Shown here piece by piece: positions 52,624-62,017 of a DNA stretch of 64,000 nt (positions within the stretch are counted from its first letter, which is position 1; every line of letters begins with the position of its first letter). The notes beneath the pieces are model-generated. The model was given only the letters and a program-made list of their open reading frames with translations. It searched no databases and was not told where the DNA came from. Made by a program: the position numbers and the translations under genes. Source of the DNA: Paenibacillus sp. DMB5 (lineage in GTDB: Bacteria; Bacillota; Bacilli; Paenibacillales; Paenibacillaceae); the NCBI RefSeq assembly GCF_001517085.1, contig NZ_LRAC01000127.1, positions 1-64,000 on the forward strand, given 5' to 3'.

Positions 52624-53550
52624 TCAACCTCTTGTCTTCAGCAAAACAGGAACCTCGAAGCATGCGGAATCAACCCACGTTCCAGTGGTGAAATCGCGCC
52701 CGCGCACCAGCACCTTATCGCTGTAGACTTCTACATAATACCCTTGGCTGCCGTCTATGTGCACATCCTCATTGTTCCAAAGATAGGCTACCGAGGCTGC
52801 ATTGAACATCGTGGCCGTCTCCCCGTTACCCGGGAACATCGTATGCTCCGATTCCAGCTCCCAATGGGTATGGCCGGTGAACAGCAGAGTCTGCGGGTAT
52901 TTGTCCAGAATCGCACGCAGCTCCTTGTCTTGCGTAACTCCGTACCATTCCTGTTCTTCAAGAGAGCCGGCCACGGTGTTCATCAGCGGCTGATGCAGGA
53001 AGAGAAAAACGGGCTGATCCGCTGCAGCCGGTCCGCCGTCAGAACGCTCGCCAAGCTTCCGCTCCAGCCACTGGAGCTGTTCTTCCGACAGGCTGCAGAA
53101 TATCGGCAATCCTTCCTCGGTTCCCAGGAAAATAAAATGATACCCGCCGATCCAATGGTCATGATAAGGCCCCGGCGAACCCATACGGGAGGTGTACATT
53201 CCAAGGCGTGACTCCCAGTCGCCTAGACCAACTTCGGCCAGTTGCGGCTGCCAGTGGCCGATGCCGACATCGTGATTGCCAAGCGTATAACGGATTTCCG
53301 GCAGCACCGTCCGGTACTGGCCGAGAATCCGGTGTACCTCCGCATATTCCTCCGGGAAGCCGTGGTCGGTAATATCGCCAACATGAATGATGCCGCTGCT
53401 GCCCTGGGCATGGACGGCCAGATCCTGCAAGGCCCGTTCAAAGTTCCGGTTATACTCATGGGCAGGGTCAGCGGTGACATGGGTGTCGGTAATAATCTGA
53501 AAGGTGAGCAGCGGCGTTTCTCCGCCCGTTAACTTGGTCTCCATCTGCAA
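52624..53550 (-). CDS. Calcineurin-like metallophosphoesterase
   Basis: 308 residues, cytosolic. All metal motifs are present: FQIITDTHVTADP near residue 18, GIIHVGDITDHGFP, YTLGNHDVGIG near residue 93, LFLHQPLM near 180, and LLFTGHTHWELESE near 228. Such enzymes cleave phosphomono- or diesters such as glycerophosphodiesters or cyclic nucleotides. TTG 53550 lies 7 bases after AAGGAGG. It is the last gene of the unit that encodes a sugar/glycerophosphoryl-type importer and a HAD phosphatase, so a phosphoester taken up by that importer is the best guess for its substrate. Confidence 0.93.
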   Translation of the reverse strand: MQMETKLTGGETPLLTFQIITDTHVTADPAHEYNRNFERALQDLAVHAQGSSGIIHVGDITDHGFPEEYAEVHRILGQYRTVLPEIRYTLGNHDVGIGHWQPQLAEVGLGDWESRLGMYTSRMGSPGPYHDHWIGGYHFIFLGTEEGLPIFCSLSEEQLQWLERKLGERSDGGPAAADQPVFLFLHQPLMNTVAGSLEEQEWYGVTQDKELRAILDKYPQTLLFTGHTHWELESEHTMFPGNGETATMFNAASVAYLWNNEDVHIDGSQGYYVEVYSDKVLVRGRDFTTGTWVDSACFEVPVLLKTRG

Positions 53551-53580
53551 AGACTCGCCTCCTTGAGTATGATTTCTCGC

Positions 53581-54384
53581 TTATTGAAAAGCCAGCTCCT
53601 CATAAGACTGCACAATGGCATCAGCATCAGGCAGCAAATGATTAAGCAGCGTTATAGCTGAAGAATTCCCCGGCACAGCAGCTCCGGCATCCGGTGCAAT
53701 CGAAACCGCAACCGCTGCGCCTGCTGCCTTAGCCATGCGCATATCGCCGTTCGTATCGCCGATTACAGCGGCGGCGGAAGGTTGTACACCGAGCTGCCTG
53801 CAGGCCAGCAGGGCCATGTCAGGGAACGGCTTGCCGCGCTCCACCTGATCGGTGCCGATGACGGCCGTGAAATAGTGGCGGATGCCGAGCCAGCGGAGAT
53901 GCTTCTCCGCGGCTTCGGTATCATCCGCCGACACTACGGCCATTGCTATGCCCTGTGCGTCGCACTCTTCCAGGAAGCGGAGCAGGCCGGGCAGCGGAAG
54001 GACGGGGCGGCTATGCTCCAGCATGGCGTCCGCCTCCCGGCGGCAGGCTTCCACCAGCTCCATCGACTCCGCCCAGGAGAGGCCGAGCAGATAGCCCTGC
54101 CAGCCAAGGATCGCGTAAAGGTCATTCATCGTGCCCATGGCGAGCGGACCATTGCGGTCGTAGCCGGTAATCCGGCCCTCCTCATTATGGACTGTGCCCA
54201 GCAGGCTGTTCAGGTACGTCTCAGGAAAGGTAAGGCCGCGCAGCTTCAGCTGCCGGATAAAATGCGTAAGCAGGCATTCACTCCAGCTTCCCCAGAGGGA
54301 GACGAAGTCGAGCAGGGTGCCGTCCTTGTCAAACAGGATTGCGGATATGTCGTAATTCCCCTGCGGGGTAATCAGCTCAGGCAT
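53581..54384 (-). CDS. HAD-superfamily phosphatase (phosphoglycolate phosphatase-like)
   Basis: 267 residues. Motif I ILFDKDGTLLDFVSLW near residue 15 (nucleophile and general acid Asp), motif II AVVSADDTEAAEKHL, motif III Lys in VERGKPFPDMALLACRQLGV, and motif IV VIGDTNGDMRMAKAAGA. An alpha-helical C1 cap lies between I and II. ATG 54384 sits 8 bases after AAGGAGG; the ATG at 54429 gives an unsupported extension. It stands between the binding protein and the phosphoesterase genes, so the two hydrolases may act in sequence on an imported phosphodiester. Confidence 0.92.
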   Translation of the reverse strand: MPELITPQGNYDISAILFDKDGTLLDFVSLWGSWSECLLTHFIRQLKLRGLTFPETYLNSLLGTVHNEEGRITGYDRNGPLAMGTMNDLYAILGWQGYLLGLSWAESMELVEACRREADAMLEHSRPVLPLPGLLRFLEECDAQGIAMAVVSADDTEAAEKHLRWLGIRHYFTAVIGTDQVERGKPFPDMALLACRQLGVQPSAAAVIGDTNGDMRMAKAAGAAVAVSIAPDAGAAVPGNSSAITLLNHLLPDADAIVQSYEELAFQ

Positions 54385-54487
54385 GGCTGCGGCCTCCTTC
54401 ATAGTAAATTCACGGCATTTATGATTCATATCGTAGTATATTTACGGGATTAATCACCGGATGAAGCCGGTCCGTTCTCAACCGAAA

Positions 54488-55834
54488 TTACTTCACCTTA
54501 TCCAGCGCCGCCTGTGCAGTCGCCTGCGCTTCTTTGAGCGCTTCGGCAGCAGGGATGTTCTCGATCTGCACCTTGTCCGCAGCGATTTTCAGTGCATCAT
54601 TGATTTTGCCGCCCGTAGGGTCCTGGAACGGAGCGGAGGCATGGGAGGCCTGCTGCAGCGGGATTTTGATCTGCGGGTTGGTCTCGCTGAACGAGATGAA
54701 CGCCGGATCCTCCAGTGCAGACTGGCGAACCGCAATGTATCCGGTGTTAATCGACCAGAAGGCGGTATTCTCGGAGTTGGTAAAGTAAGCCAGCCATTTC
54801 AGCGCGGCCTGCTTCTCTTCATCGCTTGCTTTGGCAGGGATACCGGCCTGAATAGCTTCAGCTACCGGTTTGCCTTCGCCGACACCGGCCCAGCCGGGCT
54901 GTTCCATTGCCGCTACGATGCTGAAGTCCAGATCGCCCTGGTCACCGCTGGAGCCGGTATAACCGGCCGCCTGGCCTTTCATTACGTCATCAATCGTTTT
55001 GTACCAGTACTCCCAGCCCTGTCCGCCGGAGTGAATACGCATGATCTGGTCTTCATGAATCCACTTGCGGAACAGATCCCACGTTTCGATCCACTCAGGG
55101 GAGTCGATAGTAACAGTCTTGCCGTCCTCACTCAGAATGCTGCCGCCCTTGCTCAGCACCGCATCGATCATATTGCCGGAGCCCCACATCGGCTCCCAGC
55201 CGTAGACGCTTGTTTTACCGCCTTCTTTAACCGTCATTTTCTCGGCCGCCGCCGCGAGATCCTCCCAGGTTTTGATCTGGCTGGCATCAATGCCGCTCTT
55301 CTTAAAAGCATCCTGACGGTAGTACATCACCTGCGTTGTGCCGTACATCGGCAGGAAATACTGCTTGCCGTCCACCTTGCCCTGGTTCAGGAAGGTCTGG
55401 ACGAAATCCTCCGGCTTGAAATCCGGCTGTGCCGCAATCAGCTCATCCAGCTCGGCGAAATAGCCCTTGCGCGCCCAGTCCACATTGGAGGACAGCACGG
55501 CTGCCGGAACCGTTCCGGTAGCAATCGCCGCCTGAAGCTTCTGCTGGGTTTCGGTATAGTCTGCCTGTACGATGCCTTTAACGATAACCTCCTGCTGGGA
55601 GGCGTTGAATTTTTGAATGAGTGCTTCCATATTTTCGCCGAGCTTGCCGCCCAGGCCGTACCAGAACTCAATCGTGACCGGTTCGCTTTGGGCAGCAGGA
55701 GCTGCTGCGGATGGAGCTGACGATGCGCCGCTTGCCTCCGTAACCTGATTGGCGGCGCCGTTTGCGCCGCAGGCTGTTAGTACAGTCATACCGGCAATCA
55801 TGGATAGTGCGGACAACCTTTTCAATACGTTCAT
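54488..55834 (-). CDS. Solute-binding lipoprotein (UgpB-like, family 1)
   Basis: 448 residues. Signal peptide with lipobox LTAC near residue 20, then an Ala/Ser-rich linker and the family-1 binding fold (VTIEFWYGLGGKLGENMEAL, then IQKFNASQQEVIVKGIVQ, FEDLVAA-like WEDLAAAAEKM and LKWLAYFTNSENTAFWSINT). The length and the opening FWYGLGG are characteristic of the glycerol-3-phosphate/glycerophosphodiester (UgpB) branch, alongside other sugar binders. The third ATG of three in a row (55834) has the best spacing from GAGGAGA. Confidence 0.92.
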   Translation of the reverse strand: MNVLKRLSALSMIAGMTVLTACGANGAANQVTEASGASSAPSAAAPAAQSEPVTIEFWYGLGGKLGENMEALIQKFNASQQEVIVKGIVQADYTETQQKLQAAIATGTVPAAVLSSNVDWARKGYFAELDELIAAQPDFKPEDFVQTFLNQGKVDGKQYFLPMYGTTQVMYYRQDAFKKSGIDASQIKTWEDLAAAAEKMTVKEGGKTSVYGWEPMWGSGNMIDAVLSKGGSILSEDGKTVTIDSPEWIETWDLFRKWIHEDQIMRIHSGGQGWEYWYKTIDDVMKGQAAGYTGSSGDQGDLDFSIVAAMEQPGWAGVGEGKPVAEAIQAGIPAKASDEEKQAALKWLAYFTNSENTAFWSINTGYIAVRQSALEDPAFISFSETNPQIKIPLQQASHASAPFQDPTGGKINDALKIAADKVQIENIPAAEALKEAQATAQAALDKVK

Positions 55835-55865
55835 CATCATTCTCCTCTTTAATAAAAGTAGTATT

Positions 55866-56714
55866 TTAGCCTTTACTGGAGCCTGCAGTCATGTTGACAC
55901 TTTGCATAATTGTTTTTTGTGCCAGCACAAAAACAAGCAGCAGGGGGGCGATGGTGAAGGCGCTGGCGGCCATGATTAGCGGCCATTTCAATCCGTAAGC
56001 ACCTCCCTCCACGAAGAAGCTGCGCAGACCGGCTGAGACCAGCTGCAGGGCAGGGTCCTTGGTAATCAGCATCGGCCAGAAATAATTGTTGTAATGATCG
56101 ATGAAGGTAATCAGTGCCATTACGGCAAAAGAGGACCGGGTCACCGGCACCAGCACCGTCCACAGAATCCGCATATGGGATGCCCCGTCTACCTCGCCGG
56201 CCTCGACCAGCTCATGGGATACCTGCAGGAAGGCCTGCCGGATCAGGAAGATCGCAAAGACGCTGACGCAGTTGGAGAGAATCAGGCCGCCGTAGGTATT
56301 GAGCAGATTCAGCTCGGACAGCACAAGATAGCTGGGCAGGTAGACTGCCGTAGCAGGCACCATGTAACCGAACAGGATGACTCCGGAAAAAACACCCTTC
56401 AGGCGGAATTTCATATGGGTCAGCGCATAAGCCATCATGCCGGAATTAAAAATCTGCAGGATGACGATGCTTCCGGCGACCAGAATGCTGTTGCCCATAT
56501 ATCTGGCGAACGGCGCTTCATTCCAGGCCGCGGCAAAGTTGCCCCAGAGCGGAGCCGCAGGCCAGAGCGTCGGCGGGGAGGCCCAGATTTCATCATTGGT
56601 TTTCAGGGCGCTGGTGACCATCCAGTAGAACGGGAAGGCCATCAGCAGCGCCAATATGGCGAAAAAAGCATGGCGGGCCGGTCCGCCCAGCCGTGAGAGC
56701 ATACTCGTGCGCAA
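55866..56714 (-). CDS. Carbohydrate ABC transporter permease (UgpE/MalG type)
   Basis: 282 residues, six membrane segments from ILALLMAFPFYWMVTSALKT. EAA loop: SHELVEAGEVDGASHMRILW near residue 185; family ending in LAQKTIMQSVNMTAGSSKG. Start is TTG 56714, 8 bases after AAGGAGGT. Inner half-channel of the importer. Confidence 0.93.
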   Translation of the reverse strand: MRTSMLSRLGGPARHAFFAILALLMAFPFYWMVTSALKTNDEIWASPPTLWPAAPLWGNFAAAWNEAPFARYMGNSILVAGSIVILQIFNSGMMAYALTHMKFRLKGVFSGVILFGYMVPATAVYLPSYLVLSELNLLNTYGGLILSNCVSVFAIFLIRQAFLQVSHELVEAGEVDGASHMRILWTVLVPVTRSSFAVMALITFIDHYNNYFWPMLITKDPALQLVSAGLRSFFVEGGAYGLKWPLIMAASAFTIAPLLLVFVLAQKTIMQSVNMTAGSSKG

Positions 56715-56740
56715 GTGGAAAGACCTCCTTAGATAACGGT

Positions 56741-57622
56741 TTATTGATAGTGCGTCGTCCGTCTGCTGATGCTGAGCGACAGCACCGACAGCAGCATACA
56801 GATGAACACCAGTACGACAGCCACACTGGAAGCCTCGCCGATCTGGAAGGATTCAAAAGCAGACTGGTAATACAGGTACAGCAGCGTACGGGTTGAGCCG
56901 GACGGACCGCCTTGTGTCAGCACGTTAATCTGATCATAGGCCTGCAGCGCCTGAACCATCTGCACCACGAACAGGAACAGCGTGGTCGGTGAGATCAGCG
57001 GCAGCGTAATCCGGACAAATTTTTGCACAGCCCCGGCCCCGTCAAGCTCGCCTGCCTCCAGCAGATCAGAAGGAACATTCCGCAGGGCTACGAGATAGAA
57101 GATCATCGCCCAGCCCGCTGATTTCCAGACCGTTACGAGCAGCACACCCGCAAGTGCCCAACTGGGATCCTGTAGCCAGCCGATCGGTTCAAGACCGAGA
57201 AAGTCCAGCACCGTATTGGCCAGGCCGACCTCAGGCTCGTAGATCCAGGACCAGACGATCGAGACAGCGACAGTCGGAGTAACCCATGGCGAGAAGAGCA
57301 GTGCCTGATAGAGGCCGGAGCCTTTCAGCTTACGGTTCATAAGAAGGGCCAGCCCCAGGCCGATGGCGATGACCGGCAGCACACTGCCGATGCAGAACAG
57401 TACGGTGACCCGCAGCGCTTTGTAAAAAGCCGGATTGCCAAAGAGGTCGATATAATTCTGCAGCCCGACAAAGGTTTTGGTTGGACTCATGAAATCCCAT
57501 TCTGTAAAGCTGAGATACAGCACATAGATCAGCGGTGCCAGCCAGAACAGCACAAAGGGTATCATCGCCGGCAGCGTAAAGAGTACGGGCTTTAAACCGC
57601 TTATTAACTTATTTCGTGTCAT
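56741..57622 (-). CDS. Sugar ABC transporter permease (UgpA/MalF type)
   Basis: 293 residues, six membrane segments from VLFTLPAMIPFVLFWLAPLI. The EAA loop is PSDLLEAGELDGAGAVQKFV near residue 195. First gene of the minus-strand unit and divergent from the GbsR-type regulator. Only a weak GGAACG precedes the ATG at 57622, so initiation there is moderately certain. Confidence 0.92.
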   Translation of the reverse strand: MTRNKLISGLKPVLFTLPAMIPFVLFWLAPLIYVLYLSFTEWDFMSPTKTFVGLQNYIDLFGNPAFYKALRVTVLFCIGSVLPVIAIGLGLALLMNRKLKGSGLYQALLFSPWVTPTVAVSIVWSWIYEPEVGLANTVLDFLGLEPIGWLQDPSWALAGVLLVTVWKSAGWAMIFYLVALRNVPSDLLEAGELDGAGAVQKFVRITLPLISPTTLFLFVVQMVQALQAYDQINVLTQGGPSGSTRTLLYLYYQSAFESFQIGEASSVAVVLVFICMLLSVLSLSISRRTTHYQ

Positions 57623-57699
57623 TTTCGTTCCGATACCCCATTCCGTCAGCTTTGTTTTGCGGTATAATGCAGGTGAATACTATCTCTGTTCAAAAAAAA

Positions 57700-57714
57700 T
57701 TGTACACTGGACAA
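57700..57714. promoter_or_regulatory. Palindrome between importer and GbsR-type gene (putative operator)
   Basis: TTGTACACTGGACAA is a near-palindrome (6 of 7 in each arm) in the 220-bp divergent spacer. Position and symmetry fit an operator for the regulator encoded at 57844. Confidence 0.5.
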
Positions 57715-57843
57715 GTAAGCGTGTGGTCAACCGGAAGTAAAGCAGACTCGGAAATTGTGTAAAATTTGTTGCAATAATGCGGGCTTGTTCCCGCTTTATG
57801 TAATGCGGAGTTAACAAGACTACGAAGAGTGAGGGTGCAGCAA

Positions 57844-58407
57844 ATGAAGCAGGCCGCATTTGGCGAAGACAACGGGCAGTTATCTCCACGGGAGCAGCTG
57901 CTGCGCAGGGTGATTGATGCGATCGCTCAGACGATGGATTTGTACGGGGCCAATTATTCCTTTGGGCAGCTGTACGGGATTATGTTCTTTGAGGACAAGC
58001 CGATGACGCTGGAGGAAATGAAGCAGGTGATGAATATGAGCAAAAGCAATATGAGCTACGGTGTGCGTTCCCTGATGTCCTCACAGATGGTAACCAAGCT
58101 CGAAGAGAAACGGGAGCGGAAGGATCTGTATGTGGCGGAGACGGATTTTTTCCAGGCGTTCCGGAACTTCTTCACCCTGAAGCTGCAGCGGGAGATTGAT
58201 GTAATGCAGGAGGCGATGGGGGCGGTGATTCCGCAGCTGGAGGTTTTGATGCAGGCGGGAGATACGCCCGAAGAGGAGCGGCTGTCCTGCAGCCGGGATT
58301 TGGAGAAGCTGCGTCATGCAGCGGAATATTACCGCTGGCTGCAGCAGTTTGTTGATGGACTGAAGAACGGGGAGATGTTCGGCGGACCGGGTGCGGAGCA
58401 GCGTTGA
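57844..58407 (+). CDS. GbsR/MarR-type transcriptional regulator
   Basis: 187-residue winged-helix repressor of the GbsR family, which in Bacillus controls choline and glycine betaine genes. Core: DAIAQTMDLYGANYSFGQLY, then LEEMKQVMNMSKSNMSYGVR (recognition helix) and KLEEKRERKDLYVAET (wing). ATG 57844 is 5 bases after GAGGGTG; the GTG at 57829 is an alternative. No betaine gene is nearby. It is divergent from the importer, so that is the likely target, and a choline- or glycerophosphocholine-type substrate would unite regulator, importer and the two phosphatases. This is inference. Confidence 0.9.
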   Translation: MKQAAFGEDNGQLSPREQLLRRVIDAIAQTMDLYGANYSFGQLYGIMFFEDKPMTLEEMKQVMNMSKSNMSYGVRSLMSSQMVTKLEEKRERKDLYVAETDFFQAFRNFFTLKLQREIDVMQEAMGAVIPQLEVLMQAGDTPEEERLSCSRDLEKLRHAAEYYRWLQQFVDGLKNGEMFGGPGAEQR

Positions 58408-58473
58408 GTCACGGCATGCTATGTCAATTTTTTTGCGGAAATTTGAACCGTCCCCCGTCTGCCCTTGCACGTT

Positions 58474-58582
58474 AGCTGCGCTTTATACAACTATATCGCC
58501 ATTTTTTCTTCTTATCCCCGGTTTAAGTGTATTCTGTGCAACTATCCCTTATAGAGTGTGCCTTTTAACTATACTGCGCAAG
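58474..58582. repeat. Intergenic motif cluster (family B), second site
   Basis: Three motifs resembling the 23.7-23.9 kb family lie here: about 58474-58497 (GCTTTATACAACTATATC), 58521-58548 (TTTAAGTGTATTCTGTGCAA) and 58558-58582. The second matches TTTAAGTGTATTTCGTGCAA at 23774 in 18 of 20 bases. No gene is present between 58408 and 58696. Confidence 0.7.
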
Positions 58583-58593
58583 CAGACGACAAA

Positions 58594-58635
58594 AAACAGG
58601 CAGACCCGTTTCCATACGGATCTGCCTGTTTATTT
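58594..58635. terminator. Bidirectional terminator
   Basis: AAACAGGCAGACCCGT faces ACGGATCTGCCTGTTT around TTCCAT, with T-runs on both strands, between the convergent GbsR-type gene and the ABC permease gene. Confidence 0.85.
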
Positions 58636-58696
58636 ATGTGCTTTCCTCACAATGAGGGGCTGCGGGCAGATAAATTTGTTTTTCAGAATACTAAGC

Positions 58697-61228
58697 TTAT
58701 TCCCCCTGACGCAGCCTTTCAATCAGCGTATCCTTACTCAGCATTCTGTACGAGCTCAAGGTTACCGTGTAAGCAATGACAGCCAGCACAGGGATGACCA
58801 GCACAAAGGGCAGCCAGCTCATGCGGAACACGGTAAAAGCCATGTTATCCGCAATGCTTTTGGCAATGTTATAGGTCAGGAACACGCCGAGGCTTGATGT
58901 AATAGCGGTGGTCAGAAGGACATTGTACAGCCCCTCATAGATCAGCATTTTTTTGAGCTGGCGTTTAGTCATGCCGATGCTCTCCAACAGAGCGAATTCA
59001 TTCCTCCGCGTAATAACACCCGTAACGACTGTATTGATATAATTCAGGATGCCGATCAGCGCAATGACGAAGCTAAGACCGTAGCCGATAATCCGAAAAA
59101 CCCGGATAAATCCGTCCAGCTCCTCCCGGTAATCCTCTCTCGATTTAACCACCAGCTCATCACTGGAAGCGGCCAGGGATTTGGCTGCCTGTGTTGCACT
59201 GTCCAGCTTGTCCGGGTCAATATGCAGCGTTGCTGACAGCGCCCATGGCGGGTTAGTCTCCGCAGGCAGCTCTCTGGTCAATTCGGATGACGGGAAGAAT
59301 GCATTGAACCCGTACGTTGAGAAAGACTGGGTCGTCGCAGCATAGAGCGCATCGTAATTCATTACAGCCATGACCTCATAGCTTTTGCCCAGATTTTTAA
59401 ACTCAATCATATCACCGGGATGATAGTAAGAGGTATAAGTATCTTCCTCCCACATGTTGGCTTGAGCCACCAGCACATAGTCCCCGGAAGCGAATTTCTG
59501 CGGATCAAATCGGCCTTCGATAACATCCTTTTCTACCAGGCTGTACCAGCCAGGATCGATGCCATACAGTCTAAGATAAACAAGATTACGCTCCAGCAGG
59601 CTTGTAAGTAAAGGCTCCTTCGGCTCTGTCTCTGACAAAGGCTGCAATACAGCACGGGTTTTCTCATCCATTTCATGAATATCATAATAGTAGTAAACCT
59701 TCTCCACGCTCTCCACACCATCAATCTTTGCCAATTCATTGCTGAATGCCTCCGACAGCTTATAAGGATCACCGGCGCGTTCACCTGTAAAGGTCTCAAT
59801 GGCCTCATTACGGATTACCACATCCCCGGAAAGAAACGTGCTAAGGTATTTATTCACATCGAGCGAACCGATCACCGTGAAAATAATACTGAACAGCACA
59901 ATGCTCAAGGAAAGAGAGGTCAGCATGAGGGTCAGCTTCTTTTTACTGCGGAACAGGTTCGTGAAGGCCATGACAGGCAGCCGGCCTCCGCGCTTCGAGC
60001 GTTTGTTCATCCGCCGCGTTGTTTGCACTCCCGTATACCTGACCGCTTCGACAGGCGCAATCCGTGCGGCCATCCGGCCCGGCTTCCCTGCAGCGACCCA
60101 TACCGTCAGATAAGCGAACAGGGCGGCTCCAATGAAAATCCACGGGCTGGCGGAATAAGCGGCTTCCATAGGCTCACTGGAAAAAGTGTTCAGCATCGGC
60201 GTGAGCAGCCATCCGATTATATAGCCTGCAGCGAGGCCGAAGGGAAGCCCGATCAGATACAAGACCTGTGATTGTACTCTGATAATCCGTTTGAGCTGCC
60301 TTGGTGTCGTCCCGATCGCTTTGAGCAGACCGTAAAACTTCACATCACGCACAACCGATATGTAAAAAATATTATAAATTAGCAGATACCCGCTCAGCAT
60401 AATAATGAAGACGACAGCTACATAAGGTACAAATTCAATAAGATTGTCGGATAAGGAAGAGGTCGTATAAGCCCAGTTGACTCCAGTGGGTCTATCTATA
60501 CCTGTATCGGCGAGCACTTTATCCAGCTTTTTTTCAATATCGACTGCGTTCTTGAACATTACGCTCATCTCTGCGGTGTTTACATAGGAGCCGCTGGCTT
60601 CGGACTCTGCCGGATCAATCCCGGAGAGATTATTCTGCACCCATGCATCGGAGACGAAGGCCAGTCCCGCAATCGCCAGATTTTTATCCGCTTCATAGTA
60701 GCCTGACACGATAAAATCCTGCTTAAGAACACGCTCTGTAATATCAATGTCCAGCTGGAACTTTTCGCCCAGCGCATGCTTCACACCGAGCTTATCCAGC
60801 ACCCAGGTACTCAGCACAACCTCATTCTCAGCTTCAGGCAAACGCCCCTCAATAAGATGAATAAAACCATGCCGGGCATAGGCTTCATCGATCTGCTTAA
60901 CCTCTACCGGACTGTCCCTGAACACCTCGTTCCGCAGGATCCCGGCATTCAGCGAAACGCTGTATTCCTTAATGCTTGGATGCTGCTTTAATATCTCTAT
61001 CTGCTCAGGGCTCACCCGTTTGAAGCTGCCGTGAAAATCACTGCCGGCCGTCTTCATCTTGGTTAATTCCATAGATTTGTTAAGGCTCATCGACATCGTA
61101 AACATCGACGTAATCAGCAGTGTCGTCAGTACGACAGCGCAGATGACAGCCAGGTTGCGCAGCGGATTGGCCCGTAGGCTTTGGATGGAGAGACGGGTTA
61201 CAATCTTGCTGTTATTGTTGGCAATCAT
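58697..61228 (-). CDS. FtsX-type ABC transporter permease
   Basis: 843 residues. One membrane segment near 30-50 (AVICAVVLTTLLITSMFTMS), a ~200-residue extracytoplasmic domain, three segments around 270-380 (PYVAVVFIIMLSGYLLIYNI), a fourth near 430 (LMLTSLSLSIVLFSIIFTVI), another large outside domain, and three C-terminal segments (ISYGLSFVIALIGILNYIN-like GYGLSFVIALIGILNYINTV, then ending in LSSYRMLSKDTLIERLRQGE). Two MacB/FtsX modules are fused, as in MacB-type exporters and ABC systems linked with two-component regulators of antibiotic or envelope stress. Its ATG overlaps the ATPase stop codon (ATGA). Substrate unknown. Confidence 0.93.
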   Translation of the reverse strand: MIANNNSKIVTRLSIQSLRANPLRNLAVICAVVLTTLLITSMFTMSMSLNKSMELTKMKTAGSDFHGSFKRVSPEQIEILKQHPSIKEYSVSLNAGILRNEVFRDSPVEVKQIDEAYARHGFIHLIEGRLPEAENEVVLSTWVLDKLGVKHALGEKFQLDIDITERVLKQDFIVSGYYEADKNLAIAGLAFVSDAWVQNNLSGIDPAESEASGSYVNTAEMSVMFKNAVDIEKKLDKVLADTGIDRPTGVNWAYTTSSLSDNLIEFVPYVAVVFIIMLSGYLLIYNIFYISVVRDVKFYGLLKAIGTTPRQLKRIIRVQSQVLYLIGLPFGLAAGYIIGWLLTPMLNTFSSEPMEAAYSASPWIFIGAALFAYLTVWVAAGKPGRMAARIAPVEAVRYTGVQTTRRMNKRSKRGGRLPVMAFTNLFRSKKKLTLMLTSLSLSIVLFSIIFTVIGSLDVNKYLSTFLSGDVVIRNEAIETFTGERAGDPYKLSEAFSNELAKIDGVESVEKVYYYYDIHEMDEKTRAVLQPLSETEPKEPLLTSLLERNLVYLRLYGIDPGWYSLVEKDVIEGRFDPQKFASGDYVLVAQANMWEEDTYTSYYHPGDMIEFKNLGKSYEVMAVMNYDALYAATTQSFSTYGFNAFFPSSELTRELPAETNPPWALSATLHIDPDKLDSATQAAKSLAASSDELVVKSREDYREELDGFIRVFRIIGYGLSFVIALIGILNYINTVVTGVITRRNEFALLESIGMTKRQLKKMLIYEGLYNVLLTTAITSSLGVFLTYNIAKSIADNMAFTVFRMSWLPFVLVIPVLAVIAYTVTLSSYRMLSKDTLIERLRQGE

Positions 61229-61926
61229 AGTGTCCCGGCTCCCGCCGGTGCTGCGTTTCCGGATACAATGCGCCCGTCCTCCATGCGGATAATCCGGTCA
61301 GCCATCTGGGCGATGGATTCGTTGTGCGTAATCATAACGATGGTCTGGTTGAACTTTTCGCTCATCTGCTTCAGCAGGATCAGCACTTCCTGGCTTGTTT
61401 TGCTGTCGAGATTGCCTGTCGGCTCGTCCGCCAGAATGATCGACGGCTTGGTAGCGAGCGCTCTGGCAATAGCGACCCGCTGCTGCTGTCCGCCAGAGAG
61501 ATTAGAAGGGAGGGAATGAATTTTAGACTGCAGGCCCAGCGCCTGAATGACCTCATCCAGATACGTCTGGTCGATTTTGCCGCCGTCGAGCTCGATGGGA
61601 AGCGTAATATTTTCGAGTACACCCAGAATCGGTACCAGATTATAGCTCTGGAAGACAAATCCGACCGAACGGCGCCGGAAGATCGTCAGCTTCTCATCGC
61701 TCATCGCAAAAAGCTCGTTCCCGTCCACCGTCACCTTGCCCTCCGTAGGCCGGTCCAGACCGCCCAGCATATGCAGCAGAGTACTTTTTCCGCTGCCGCT
61801 GGTGCCGACAATGGCGACAAACTCACCTTTTTCTACCGTCAGGGATATATCATCCAGTGCTTTTACCGTAGTCTGCGGATCTTTGCCGTAATATTTCTTC
61901 AGGTGCAGGGTACTTAAAATAGGCAT
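61225..61926 (-). CDS. ABC transporter ATPase (LolD/MacB type)
   Basis: 233 residues. Walker A AIVGTSGSGKSTLLHMLGG near residue 40, LDRPTEGKVTVDGNELF, signature SNLSGGQQQRVAIARALATK, Walker B IILADEPTGNLDSKTSQEVL, and H-loop MITHNESIAQMADR. These are marks of the MacB/LolD subfamily that pairs with FtsX-type permeases. Start ATG 61926 follows GGAGGAGATACG. Located downstream of the two-component genes on the same strand. Confidence 0.95.
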   Translation of the reverse strand: MPILSTLHLKKYYGKDPQTTVKALDDISLTVEKGEFVAIVGTSGSGKSTLLHMLGGLDRPTEGKVTVDGNELFAMSDEKLTIFRRRSVGFVFQSYNLVPILGVLENITLPIELDGGKIDQTYLDEVIQALGLQSKIHSLPSNLSGGQQQRVAIARALATKPSIILADEPTGNLDSKTSQEVLILLKQMSEKFNQTIVMITHNESIAQMADRIIRMEDGRIVSGNAAPAGAGTL

Positions 61927-62017
61927 TTGCGTATCTCCTCCATCATTCGTGGTTGTCCTCTAAGATAACAGACCATTCTAACGTGGCAGTGTCTGAAATC
62001 TGACGGAATTGACACAT

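Noticed and set aside
54461..55720. 419-codon plus-strand reading frame
   Set aside because: It is the antisense of the UgpB-like lipoprotein gene, which has signal peptide, lipobox and ribosome binding site.
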